From Euonymus europaeus (lineage: Eukaryota; Streptophyta; Magnoliopsida; Celastrales; Celastraceae), in contig OY756966.1 of the NCBI GenBank assembly GCA_963580455.1, positions 11,428,501 to 11,492,500 of the forward strand: a DNA stretch of 64,000 nucleotides, read 5' to 3'. The notes beneath the pieces are model-generated. The model was given only the letters and a program-made list of their open reading frames with translations, did no database searches and had not been told where the DNA came from. Made by a program: the position numbers and the translations under genes. Positions 22,079 to 33,070 of this stretch are shown piece after piece. Each line of letters opens with the position of its first letter. Within the stretch, counting starts at the first letter, position 1.

Positions 22079-24462
22079 TGTTGGACCATAGGTCCTACAT
22101 TTGTGTTTTGATGCAAAAATACATATTGGACTATTTGATTGTGCTTAACTTTGGATGAATTTGGATAAATCGTGAAATGAATTATATCTACTGATTTAAG
22201 CTTCATTATATATCTTTGGAATCATGTTTGATCATGTATGATATAAATTGGACGAATCTGGACTGACTTATTTTTCGATGCTAAAATCTGTCACAACATC
22301 ACACTGCGCACACGTTGATTGAACGGTCATAACTTATTCATATTAGCTCTGATTGACTTGATTCTTGTTCTGAAAATTATTTAAGACACTCTGGAATTTT
22401 TCATTGTCAAATAGTGTCAGGTCAATTTTTTGCTTATCAGGTTCAATTTATCTGTTGAAATAAATTCACCTGTGTAGTCATTAAACTGGGCTAGTTGAGA
22501 TTTGCATGATCAAATTGAATGACCAAATGACCTCAGTTATAAGTGAAATTTTGTATGCACATTCAATTATATATGAAATGATTTATCATGTGCTTACTTG
22601 AATTTTATTAAGCTTATAACATGTTGATTAACCTAAGTGCTAGCATTGAAGCTCTTTGAGCTTACAAGCAAAAATGGGATGTTTTGTCATCTATTCTTTT
22701 TGTAGGCTTAATCAACTGATCATCATGAGCCTATTTGAAGTATCATGAAGCTGATTCTATTGAGAAAATTTGTGCATCATGATTTGAAGCTCATTTAGAC
22801 AAGTTTGGACATGGTCAACCCTATTTGGTTCAAGTTTGACACCTTGTGTGCAAGAAATGGTTCCAGCCATGTGCCTTGTGTTATTATTGCTGGAGAATTA
22901 ACTCAAGAACTTCTAGAAGCTTTATTATTTGTTTTGGAGTCAACAAAGTAGAGGGAATACAAGTTTGAAATACTTGGTTGGTAGTGTGCCTAACACTTGC
23001 ACTATGGAGACAAGGAAGAGACAAGCGAGAGACATGATGACCTAAAGTTATAATATTTTCCAGAATTTAAGATGGACTTGTTTGGCATTCCTTGAGAGAG
23101 AATTGCTTCATGAAGATGACTCATTTGATTGATCCAAACAAGGTGCAACTCAAAATGACAACTCTTGGAGAAATATGACCAACGGCTTGATCTTCAATGG
23201 CTGAGATCAATTTCATTTGAATTAAAGAAAGGTCCAGATTTAAAGTAGCTTCAAAGGCTAAGATTTGAAGATGTATTGATCCAATGGCTGAGTTGGCTTT
23301 TGTTTGTTTTGAAGAGAGAAGGGTTGACCATTCTTGCAAGGTGGAAGAAGCATTTGCAGATTTTTTTTTTAAGTGTTCAAGCTTACTTGCTCTCAACTTC
23401 ATCTTCTTGATTCAAGCTTCTTCCTTGCGATCTCTTGCTACCACTTTGATTACATTCAAGCCATCATTTTCCTATTTGAAAGAGAGATCCAAAAACTCCT
23501 TGAACCACCCCAAAATCTTTCTACCCTTGGGTACTCTTGGTGTGTTCTTGAGAGTTCTTCAACAAAGCTTCACCTAAACCTATTCTTGATCTAGTGTGAG
23601 CTTTGTGTGAGATTACAAGAGTGTTTGCTACACATTTGAATCCAAACCCATTTGAGCAACATCTTGTGAATTTGAGTGTTCTCCAACTATATATAGCCTA
23701 GAGCTAATCTTGAGAGAACCAAAATCCAAATACTTGTAAAAGTCCCTTTTGAGGGCATTACCTTTGAGAGGTGTGTGAAAGTTTAAGGTTAGCTTCAAAC
23801 CTTGTTGGTGTATAAGTTTGGGGTGTTCTTGGAAACCCTAAGTTTGTGGTGAACTTGCAAAACCACATATATCCTTTAGTGGATTGGGAAATCCTAAGCT
23901 TGAGGGCTTAGGTAGTGGATGTAGGTGTGAGCACCGAACCACTATATATCCTTGTGCACACTATTTTGATTTCCTTGCTTGTTTGTGTGTTAGACTTGCT
24001 GCCTTGTAGTGACTTATTTTTTATTATCATTCTATTGGTGTTATTGGTGATTTGTGTGCCTTAGAAGTTGATATTAGGGTGTTGCTTGCTGCCATTGCTT
24101 GTTGGGATATTGCTTGTGGTTGAACAACTTGTGATTATTGAATTCTAGGTATACTTTTGATTGTTAATTTTCCAGAATACCAATCTGTCCGTGAATTGTT
24201 CATATATCTAGACTTTGAATTTTGAGCTGAATTTTTGATATAGTGTTCATTGACGTGTTGTAATATTGCATATCAAATTTCGTTACATTCCGAGTTAAAT
24301 TGCTAGGTCAAATTGCATTTACACGATTAGTGTGCAGATTTGCATTCTTGACATTGCCTTAATCATTTGTGAATTTTTAGGTTGTGGTTTTGTGCTTGGG
24401 GTTTATACTTAGTTTTTTAAAACACAATTCACCCCCCCTCTTGTGTTAGCCTAGTGATTTCA
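22079..24462 (+). repeat. 3' LTR of the copia element
   Basis: 2384 bp, same termini as the 5' LTR. Differences seen by eye include AAATCATG/AAATCGTG, GAACAGTC/GAACGGTC, GTTTTATC/GTTTTGTC, CAAGGGAG/CAAGCGAG, GTGTACAAG/GTGTATAAG, TAGTGCGC/TAGTGTGC and a shorter poly-T run near 23361. The total is about 13 substitutions and one indel. Confidence 0.96.
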
Positions 24463-24467
24463 CAAAG
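24463..24467. other. Target-site duplication (right) of the copia element
   Basis: CAAAG, matching 13747-13751. Confidence 0.95.
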
Positions 24468-26338
24468 TCCCTTGGCTTGGTCCAGACGAGCCTTGATTCC
24501 TTGTAGTATGATTCGGTTGATGACTTCTACTTGTCCATTAGCTTGAGGGTGAGCCACGGCAGTAACCCTGAGGTTGATGTCGTGTTCCTCACAAAACTGC
24601 CGTATGTTGGCACTCACAAACTGTCGGCCATTATCAGTAATGAGAATCCAAGGAACACCATATCTGCATATGATGGTTTTCCAAATGAAGTCTTTCACCT
24701 TGTGGTCAGTGATCGTGGCCAGAGGCTCGGCTTCGACCCACTTCGTGAAATAATCCACTGCTACTATGAGAAACTTCCTTTGAGCTGTTGCCTGAGGAAA
24801 AGGTCCTAACAAATCCAGCCCCCATTGTGCAAACGGACAAGGGTTTTCCATCACTGTAATCTCCGATGGGGGGTGATGCGATACGTTAGCATGTCTCTGG
24901 CACTTGTCACACTTCCTCACCAACTCTTTGGCATCCTTGTTCATGGTCGGCCAATAATACCCGCAGCGTAAGACCTTGTTAGCTAAGGTCCTTGCACCGG
25001 AATGACTGCCGCATATTCCTCCATGAACTTCTCGGAGAGCGTAATCAGACTCTCGTGGAGCAAGGCACTTGAGGTAAGGGAGTGTGTAGGATCGTCGGTA
25101 AAGGGTTCCTTGAATAATTGAATACCTCGCTGCCCTTGCTCGGAGACTTTTAGCCTCGTTTATGTCTTCTGGAAATCGTCCCTCAGTGAGGAAGGCTCGT
25201 ATTGCATCCATCCAAGATCGTTCAGTACTGATCTCCGCAATTGCCTTAACAAAGATGCTCGGTTTAGGAAGCATTTCTATCCGCACTGAGGAAGCCTGAT
25301 CTTTCTTGGTTGTCGACGCAAGTCGGGCTAATACGTCGGCTTGCTGATTTTCTTCTTGAGGCACTCTCAGTATTTCAACATTCGGGATCTTACTTATCAG
25401 CTCCTTAGCTTTTGCCAGATATTTGATCATATTGGAGCCTCTCGCCTCATACTCCCCCCGAACCTGCTCGGTGACGAGTTGTGAATCACTGTGAATCAGC
25501 AAATTGCGAACCTCTAGCTCGATGGCCAGTTTTAATCCAGCTAGCAATGCTTCATATTCAGCCTCGTTATTAGAGGCTTTGAATTGGAAACGTAGGGCAT
25601 ACTCAGTATTCATGCCCCCGGGTCCGAGAAGCAGAATCCCTGCTCCGCTGCCATCCTTGTTCGAAGATCCATCGACGAAGAGTTGCCATTGCTCCTGCGG
25701 CGCTTCTTCCTCTAATGGATGTTGGCATTCAGTAATGAAATCCGCGAGGACTTGGGCTTTGATGGCTCTTCTCGGTTCAAAGTAGATATCAAACTCACTA
25801 AGTTCGATTGACCACTTAATAAGTCTTCCCGATATGTCTGGATTCTGTAAAATGCTCTTGAGCGGCTGATCAGTCAACACTGTAATTGTATGGGCTTGAA
25901 AATATGGTCTCAACTTCCTAGCCGTGGTCACCAGTGCCAGGGCCATTCTCTCGGCCTTGGTGTATCTCTTCTCGATTGCAGTGAGGACCTTACTAGTGTA
26001 GTATATTGGCCTCTGAACTTTATCATCTCCCTCACTTATTAGCACGGCACTCACTGCATGCTCTGTTGTAGCTAAGTAAAGGGATAATGGTTCTCCCTCT
26101 TTTGGAGCAGTGAGTAGAGGTGGTTGGCTCAGATAAGACTTGAGCTCCTCGAAAGCTTCTTGACAGTGTTCATTCCATTGGAAATCGGTTGTTTGTTTGA
26201 GTGCGTTAAAGAAGTGTTTACACCGATCCCCTGATCTGGCGAGAAATCGGTTTAGCGCTGCAGTAAGCCTGGTGAGTTGTTGAACCTCCTTCTTGTCCCT
26301 CAGGGCTTGCATGTTGATTATTGCTAACACCTTTTCAG
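24463..26338 (-). pseudogene. pol: Tat pol: end of RT, RNase H, archaeal-type RNase H, integrase core
   Basis: Minus-strand frame from the second RT frameshift (near 26338) to the copia insertion point, where translation would run into copia LTR. Domains with approximate residues counted from 26330: end of RT thumb and Ty3-type RNase H (1-205; LYLATTEHAVSAVLI, LTDQPL); second RNase H of the archaeal-like type (213-345; FVDGSSNKDGSG, NNEAEYEALLAG, IHSDSQLV, QQADVLARLAS, with D-E-D-D residues present); integrase zinc finger (HGGICGSHSG ... CDKCQRH); integrase core with D (WGLDLLGP, about 506), D (ILITDNGRQF) and E (NGQVEVINR). Catalytic residues look intact. The dual RNase H is the main Tat-lineage marker. 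The missing integrase C-terminus is at 13269-13751. Confidence 0.93.
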
Positions 26339-26499
26339 GTTTACCTCAATTCCTCGTTTGGAGATGAGGAATCCGAGGAATTTGCCCGATGAAACGCCAA
26401 ACGCACATTTCTCGGGATTGAGCTTCATCCCAAAATCATTCAAAACATTAAATACATCATGCAAGTTGCCCAAGTGTTCCTCGGGTTTCTTGCTTTTAA
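26339..26499 (-). pseudogene. pol: Tat RT segment lying in a shifted frame
   Basis: Between the two frameshifts the RT sequence following the YVDD box is readable only in a third frame (EEHLGNLHDVF, LNPEKCAFGV, KFLGFLISKRG). One base appears to be missing at each end: next to 26499/26500, where a GG is reduced to G on the coding strand, and near 26338, where a CCC is reduced to CC. Both are short homopolymer contexts, so they could be real mutations or assembly errors. Confidence 0.85.
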
Positions 26500-28926
26500 C
26501 GCTATATCATCGACGTACGCTTCAACTGTCTTTCCGAGCATTGGGGAGAACATTTTGTTGACAAGTCGTTGATAGGTGGCACCTGCATTCTTCAACCCAA
26601 AAGGCATAACTTGGTAGCAGTACGTACCCTCAGGAGTAACAAACGAGGTGTGTTCCTCGTCAGTTTGATGCATTTGAATCTGATGGTATCCCGAGTAGGC
26701 ATCAAGAAAACTGAGGAGACCCTTTCCTGAGGTTGCGTCTACCAGTTGGTCGATTTTCGGTAGCGGGTAGCTATCCTTCGGACAGGCCTTGTTTAGGTGA
26801 GTGAAGTCTACACACATGCGCCATTTACAATTTGGTTTGGCAACCATAACAACATTAGAAAGCCATTCTGGATATTGTACTTCTCGGATGAAGTCGGCAT
26901 CCAGAAGCTTGTTAACCTCTGTTTTGATTGCTTCTTGCATGTCTTGTGCAAAGTTCCTCTTTTTTTGCTTCACTGGTCGGCTACCAGATTTGATACTCAG
27001 ATGATGAGTGATAACATCAGCACTAATACCCGGCATTTCATGTGCACTCCATGCAAATGTGGTTATGTTTTTCAATAGTAGATTCGTCAAGCCTTCGCTT
27101 AAATCTTTACTAAGCTCGGAACCGTAATACAACTTCTTCTCCGTCGCATGCTCGACAGGAATAGCAATGAGTTGTTCGGCTGGCGAGGGCTTCAAGATTT
27201 GATTATTCTGATCATCTACCAATTCTATGATTGAGACTGGCTTTTTCTTTTCTTTTAGATCGGTTACATACATCTGGCGAGCGAGCTTTTGGTCGCCCTG
27301 AACTTCTCCTACTCCTTGATCAGTGGGGAATTTCATTTTCAGGTAATAAGTTGAGACAACTGCTCGGGCCTTGTGAAGCAGTGGTCTGCCAATCAATGCA
27401 TTGTATGGAGTCTTCACATCGACGACTAGAAGTTCCACCATAAATAATTTTGATCTCGGGTAATCACCCAAGGTTATGGGTAGACTTATTATCCCGACAG
27501 GGACAACTTGTTCTCCCGTGAAACCATATAGGGGTGAAGAAAACTTCTTCAAGCTCTCTCTCGGAAGGTTCATCTGTTTGAAGGCGTGATAGAAAAGAAC
27601 ATCCGCTGCGCTCTCGTTATCAATCAAGACCTTCTTGACCGTGTAGTTGGCGATGATAACATCAATGACCAACGCATCGTCATGGGGCTGGTGCAAACCA
27701 TCCCCGTCTCTTTCTGAGAACGTTATCTTCTCCTCCCCCGTTCTCGTTTTCTTTGACTTCTCATTGATTTGATGCACAGTCCGAGCATATGCTCTCCTCC
27801 CAGATGAACTTTCTCCTCCCGAAGCCAGGCCACCGACTATCATACCAATGGTACCAGCTGTTCCACGATTCCGATGACGAGGGGATTTCTCTCGCCGTCT
27901 CCTCTGTCGTCTGTCTTCATTCTCTCTTAGACCTCTTGGATTTTCTTTTGTTCCTTCTCTTTCTCGCTTATCTCTCCCCGCGCTAGTAAAACGCTTGAGG
28001 TATCCTCTCCGGATTAGGTTTTCTACCTCGTCTTTCAGGTGGCGACATTCATCGGTGTCATGACCAGGGCCCCGATGGAATTTACAATACTTGTCGCTCC
28101 CTATCCTTTCCGGAGTTGGCTTCATCTTTGCCGGCCACCTGACGATGTCACGATCCTGTATCTCAATCAATACTCTTTTCAAAGAAGAATTGAGTGGAGT
28201 ATAGGAATCATATCTCTCAAGTTTGACTCGGTCATCTCTTCTGGTGAATGATCTATCGAATCCACTAGTTTTCCTCTCGGTTGGTCGACCAGCATCTGAC
28301 CTTCTCCTCGGCGAATACCTGTCTTGGGATTGCTCGGTTACATGTGGTTCAGCCATCATTTCGTCAGCAGTGATGTATTTTTCAACTCTTGAGAGCAGTT
28401 CGGGAATACTTTTCGGATTCTTTTTCGACAATGAATGCTTCAGCGTCACATGTCGTACTCCACTCGTGAAGGCTGTAATGGCTATGATCAACTGAAGGTC
28501 CGGTATCTCTAGGCAATCACTGTTGAACCGAGTTACGAATTCTCTCAAACTCTCCTGGGGTTTCTGTCTGATAGTAACCAGCGTGGCATTGGTCTTCTTC
28601 ACCGGTCTGGAGCTTGCAAAATGAGCAACAAACCTGTTCGTTAGGTCATCAAAACTGTGAATGCTGCCTTGTGGCAGAGCTCTGAACCAACGCCTTGCCA
28701 CTCCGACAAGCGAGACTGGGAAGATTTTGCAGCAAGCTTCCTGAGAGGCCCGCTGAAACTCCATCATGGTTTGAAAGCCGATAACATGGTCTAGCGGATC
28801 CCCTGTCCCGTTATACTTTTCCACACTAGAAACCTTGAAGCTTGTCGGTACCCGATCTTGTTGCACCTCGGTCGACAATGGAGTTAAGTTCCTATCCCAA
28901 TCCATTGTATCCAAGAAGGGACGGCC
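26500..28926 (-). pseudogene. gag-pol: Tat gag (main part), protease and RT palm
   Basis: Open minus-strand frame after a TAA at 28927-28929. Counting from 28914: retrotransposon gag domain at about residues 30-190 (KYNGTGDPLDHVIGF, ARRWFRALPQGS, NRFVAHFASS); a charged linker rich in R/E/D; a CHC-type knuckle-like motif CKFHRGPGHDTDEC from residue 277; a basic stretch; protease near residue 432; RT from about 640 (WRMCVDFTHLNKACPKD, LLSFLDAYSGYHQI, VMPFGLKNAGATYQRLV) to YVDD at residues 800-803 (26506-26517). The protease box reads LIDNESAADVLF, so the usual glycine after D-N is glutamate (codon at 27613-27615). The frame then breaks by a single-base deletion just after YVDD. Confidence 0.92.
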
Positions 28927-29286
28927 TTACAGAGCAGCTATTTTGCGATCCACAACCCCTTCGATAAACTTGCTATCCCCCTCGTAAGTATGAGTGGGCT
29001 GAGTTCTTCGAGCAATGGTCACCGAGGTTCCTGGAAGGCCGGGATTTATCGACTCATCAGTGTGAGAGTGGTCATTTCTCATCTCATGAGAAATGCTCTC
29101 ATTCTGGATTGGTTGGTGACCCTGCACTCGTTCTTGGATCATTTCCAGGCGTTGCGCGAGGACATTCATTTGTTGCAATAGTTCGGTGATCTGGTCTTGT
29201 ACCAATGGTTGAGGCAGGTGCTCGGCATTTTCGTTTGCTGCCTCAGCCTGTTGTTCTTCTTCTTTTAAAGCTCTAGTTCGAACCAT
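28927..29286 (-). pseudogene. gag: Tat gag N-terminal segment, ended by an in-frame TAA
   Basis: ATG at 29286-29284 (MVRTRALKEEEQQAEAANE), 17 nt after the PBS and in the same frame as the main gag body. The TAA at 28927-28929 separates 119 codons from the rest. The segment is glutamine- and glutamate-rich and heptad-like (ITELLQQMNVLAQRLEMIQERV), fitting an N-terminal coiled coil. A single base change would explain the stop. It could instead be an independent small upstream frame, but the continuous frame downstream argues for a nonsense mutation. Confidence 0.8.
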
Positions 29287-29302
29287 AATTTTTGTTATGA
29301 AA

Positions 29303-29321
29303 GTTCCCACAGACGGCGCCA
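29303..29321 (-). other. Primer-binding site of the Tat element
   Basis: Minus strand reads TGGCGCCGTCTGTGGGAAC, three bases inside the 5' LTR boundary. It begins with TGG, as expected for pairing with a tRNA CCA end. The specific tRNA was not determined. Confidence 0.85.
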
Positions 29322-29324
29322 ATC

Positions 29325-29772
29325 TGATGACGTCTCAAATCAGTCCAAGACGTATCAGGATAGGTTTGAACAAGAGCTTTCTCGTCTGTTTATGTTCTTC
29401 CTCGGATTAGCTTCCTTCCGACAGTAGAATGATCCTGTGACAAAGAGCAAACGTAAGCTAGAGGCCCGCCAGAGAGTGTTCTCTGGCGTTGGCGCTCCGA
29501 CGCTCAAGTCAGATGCTAGCACAAAGGAACTCAGTGAAGTGCACTGCTCGGTGCTCTTGTAATCAGTCAAAAATTGTCCCCCCTCTTACCTGAGGGTTTG
29601 CCCCTTTTTATAGTGAAGGTAGTTCCTGTTTGGGTAGTTCATGACAGCTTTTTACCATTCTGAGGATGAGTACCGAGGAATGTACATCCTTCTTCTCGGT
29701 ATCGAGCATGAAGCTGGTGACTATTATATCCACGTGTCGTGTTATCATTGTAGGGGAAAATTATCCTCATCA
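29325..29772 (-). repeat. Right (5') LTR of the Tat element
   Basis: 448 bp, TGATGACG...CCTCATCA. Minus-strand TATAAAAA box at plus coordinates 29605-29612 (CTATAAAAAGGGG), the probable gag-pol promoter. It carries the same CCAGAGA/TCTCTGG hairpin as the left LTR, in the interval transcribed after the TATA box. Differences from the left LTR include CTTAAATC/CTCAAATC, ACATATC/ACGTATC, CCTATGAC/CCTGTGAC, CCATCTTA/CCCTCTTA and an extra base in CATTGTAGGGG. Confidence 0.95.
29605..29612 (-). promoter_or_regulatory. TATA box of the Tat 5' LTR
   Basis: Plus-strand TTTTTATA, i.e. TATAAAAA on the coding strand, inside the 5' LTR about 280 bp before its end. It is also present in the left LTR at 10027-10034. 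Confidence 0.6.
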
Positions 29773-30042
29773 TCCATACTCGTAAAATTTGACGTAAAAG
29801 AACTATAAAAGGGGCACACCGATAACCTTTGATGGTTCGAAATTGATCAACTCTCTCGACAGAGGTGCTTTTAACGGTTTCGTCCAATTAAGAAGGAAAG
29901 TTGCTGTTTTAGCAACAAAATAATCTACGAAGCGAATACTAGTAAATCTTGACATAAAGCGACAATAAAAAGTGCATACCTATCAACTTTGACGATTCAA
30001 AATTATTCAACACTATCCATTGAGGAGATTTTAACGGTTTTG

Positions 30043-32423
30043 TCCATTTAGGAGCATGAGTTGGTCTTTTGGCAGCGAAATAATCAACGGAGCCCAAAGT
30101 CGTAAAATTTGACATAAAATAACAACGAAAAGTGTACGCCGACCAAATTTGATGGTTCAGAATTGCTCAATTCTCTCCATAGATGAGCTTGTAACGGTTT
30201 TGTCCATTTGGGATCGAAAGTTGCTCCTTTTGACAAGGAAACAATATATTAAGCGCATAATACCAGCAGTGAATTTGGACATAAAGCAACAACAAAAAGT
30301 GTACACCTATCTACTTTAATGGCTCGGATTGCTCAACTCTCTCCATGGGGGAGCTTTCTTACGATTTTCTCCATTTGGAAACGAAAGTTGGTGTTTTGGC
30401 AACGAAACAATCTACAAAGTCCATACTCGTAAAATTTGTCATTAGAGAACAATAATAGAAGCACACCGACAACCTTTGATGGTTCGAAATTGATCAACTC
30501 TCTCGACAGAGGTGCTTTTAACGGTTTCGTCCAATTAAGAAGGAAAGTTGTTGTTTTAGCAGCAAAATAATCTACGAAGCGAACGCTGGTAAATTTGGAC
30601 ATAAAGCAACAATAAAAAGTGCACACCTATCAAGTTTGATGATGGTTCGGAATTGCTCAAGTCTCTCCATGTTAAGTGTTTTGTTGTCCATTTGAGATAG
30701 AAAGTTGGTCTTTCGGCATCGAAACAATCTACGAAGCCTATATTCCTGAGATTTGACATCAAATCACAATGAAAAGTGTACGCCACCAACTTCGACGGTT
30801 CGGAATAGCTCAACTCTCTCCATGGACGAACTATTAACGGTTTTGCCCATTCGGCAACGAAAGTTGGTCTTTTGGCAACGAAACAATCAATGGAGCCTAT
30901 AGTCGTAAAATTTGACATAAAATAACAATGAAAAATGTACACCGACCGACTTTGATGTTTAGAAATCGCTCAACTCTCTCCATGGAGGGGCTTTTAACGG
31001 TTTTCTTCTCCATTTGAGATCGGAAGCTGGTCTTTTTGGCAAAGAAGCGATAAATGAAGCGCATACTAGTAAATTTGGACATAAAGCAACAATAAAAAAT
31101 TGTACACCTGTCAGCTTTGACGGCTCGGATTGCTCAACTCTGTCCATGGAGGAACTTTTAAAGGTGTTGTCCATTTGAGATCGACAGTTGGTCTTTTTGA
31201 CAACGAAACAATCTAAGAAGCGTAAATGTACACATAAAGCAACAATAAAAATCGTACACATATCAACTTTGATGTTTCGGAAATGCTCAACTCTCTCTAT
31301 GGAGAAGCTTTTAACAGTTTTGTCCATTTGACATAGAATATTTGTCTTTTGGCATCGAAACAATCTATGAGGCCTATAGTTGTAAAATTTGATATAAAAT
31401 AACAATAAAAAGTGCAAACCTATCAACTTCGATGCTTCGAAATTGCTCAACTCTCTTCATGGAGGAGCTCTTAACGGTTTTGTCCATTTGAGATAGAAGG
31501 TTGTTGTTTTGGCATCGAAATAATCTAGGGAGCTTATACTCGTAAAATTTGACATAAAAGAACAATAAAAATTGTACACCGATCCACTTTGATGGTCCAA
31601 AATTGCTCAACTCTCTCGATGACGGTGTTTTTAACAGTTTTGTCCAATTTAGAATGAAATTCGTCCTCTTGACAACGACACAATCTAAGAAGCAATAATA
31701 CTCGTAAGTTCCACATAAAGCAACGATAAAAAGTGCATACCTATCAAATTTGATGGTTCGGAATTGCTCCACTCTCTCCGTGGAGGAGCTTCTTTAAGGT
31801 TTTGTCCATTTGGGAACGAAAGTTGTTATTTTGGCAATGAAACAATCTACGGAATCTATACTCGTAAAATTGGAAATAAAAGAACAATAAATGGTGTACA
31901 CCGACCAACTTTGATGGTTCAAAATTGCTCAACATTCTCGATAGAGGTGCTTCGAACGGGCTGTTCTTTTGACAGCCAAACAAACTACGACGCGAACGCT
32001 AGTAAGCTTGGACATAAAGCAACAATAAAAGATTCACACCTATCAACTTTGATAACTGAGAATTGTTCAACTCTCCCTATGGAGGAGAATTTAACGGCTT
32101 TGTCCATTTGAGATAGAAAGTTGGTGTTTTGGCATCGAAGTAATATAGGGAGCTTTATACTCGTACAATTTGACATAAAAGAATAATAAAAAAGTGTACA
32201 TCGACAAACTTTGAGGGTCCAAAATTGCTCAACTCTCTCGATGGAGGTGTCTTTAACAGTTTGGTCCAATTTAGAACGAATTTGTTCTCTTTTCAACGAA
32301 AAACTCTACGAAGCGAATACTAGTAAATCTGGACATAAAGCGACAATAAAAAGTGCATACCTATCAACTTTGACGATTCAGAATTACTCAACACTATCCA
32401 TTAAGGCGATTTTAACGGTTTAG
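30043..32423. repeat. Canonical 15-monomer HOR (2381 bp)
   Basis: The full class order A-B-C-D2-E-F-G-H-I-J-K-L-M-N-D can be read here with unit starts near 30043, 30204, 30370, 30530, 30687, 30847, 31010, 31170, 31322, 31482, 31643, 31806, 31963, 32103 and 32262. Markers: A GGAGCATGAG; B TTGCTCCTTTTGACAAGG; C CTACAAAGTCCATACTCG; D2 TTAAGAAGGAAAG; E TATTCCTGAGATTTG; F TTTGCCCATTCGG; G GGCAAAGAAGCGATAAATG; H GACAACGAAACAATCTAAG; I GACATAGAAT; J AATCTAGGGAGCTTATAC; K GACAACGACACAATC; L ATAAATGGTGTACACC; M GACAGCCAAACAAAC; N GGGAGCTTTATACTC; D GTCCAATTTAGAACG. Confidence 0.9.
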
Positions 32424-33070
32424 TCCATTTAGGAGCATGAGTTGGTCTTTTGGCAACGAAACAATCAACGGAGCCCATAGTCGTAAAATTTGACATAAAA
32501 TAACAACGAAAAGTGTACGCCGACCAAATTTGATGGTTCGAAATTGCTCAATTCTCTCCATGGATGAGCTTGTAACGGTTTTGTCCATTTGGGATCGAAA
32601 GTTGCTCTTTTTGACAAGGAAACAATATATGAAGCGCATAATACCAGCAGTGAATTTGGACATAAAGCAACAATAAAAAGTGTACACCTATCAACTTTAA
32701 TGGCTCGGATTCCTCAACTCTCTCCATGGGAGAGCTTTCTTACGATTTTCTCCATTTGGAAACGAAAGTTGGTGTTTTGGCAAAGAAACAATCTACAAAG
32801 TCCATACTCGTAAATTTTGTCGTTAGAGAACAATAAAAGGGGCACACCGACAACCTTTGATGGTTCGAAATTGATCAACTCTCTCGACAGAGGTGCTTTT
32901 AACGGTTGTGTCCAATTAAGAAGGAATGTTGTTGTTTTAGCAACAAAAAAATCTACGAAGCAAATAATAGTAAATCTGGACATAAAGCGACAATAAAAAG
33001 TGCATACCTATCAACTTTGACGATTCAGAATTACTCAACACTTTCCATTGAGGCGATTTTAACGGTTTTG
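32424..33070. repeat. 4-monomer block A-B-C-D'
   Basis: Short cassette between two 15-mers. D' has the head of D2 (TTAAGAAGGAATG) and the tail of D (AAGTGCATACCTATC), an in-phase recombinant. Confidence 0.85.

Larger units (their letters stand above)
13752..24462 (+). mobile_element. Ty1/copia LTR retrotransposon, probably SIRE/Maximus type
   Basis: Full-length element of 10,711 bp nested in the Tat integrase, in the opposite orientation, with TSD CAAAG. LTRs of 2386 and 2384 bp start TGTTGG and end TTTCA. They differ at about 13 substitutions plus a 2-base poly-T length change, so the insertion is young. The PBS matches initiator tRNA-Met, the PPT is AAAAAGGGGGAGA, and gag is followed by PR-INT-RT-RNase H in copia order. 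The long gag with a coiled coil after the CCHC knuckle and the pol motifs are those I associate with the SIRE/Maximus lineage. There is no envelope-like frame in the 650 bp after pol. Confidence 0.95.
9747..29772 (-). mobile_element. Ty3/gypsy LTR retrotransposon, Tat lineage, interrupted by a copia element
   Basis: Complete outer element with LTRs at 9747-10193 and 29325-29772 and TSD TCCAT on both sides. The PBS is next to the right LTR and the polypurine tract (PPT) next to the left LTR, so it is transcribed leftward. Without the copia insertion and its duplicated TSD it is about 9.31 kb. Order along its own strand: 5' LTR, PBS, gag, PR, RT, RNase H, second (archaeal-type) RNase H, INT, 3' region with an antisense gene, PPT, 3' LTR. 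The dual RNase H, the absence of a chromodomain, and an antisense gene of the 'putative gypsy type transposon' family are Tat/Retand traits. Gag-pol is broken at five points, so it cannot be autonomous. The LTRs differ at about eight substitutions and one indel. Confidence 0.95.

Noticed and set aside
26490..26510. Programmed frameshift in the Tat RT after YVDD
   Set aside because: The frame change falls in the middle of a catalytic domain, a second deletion follows 160 bp later, and the local GTTAAAA is not a valid slippery heptamer.
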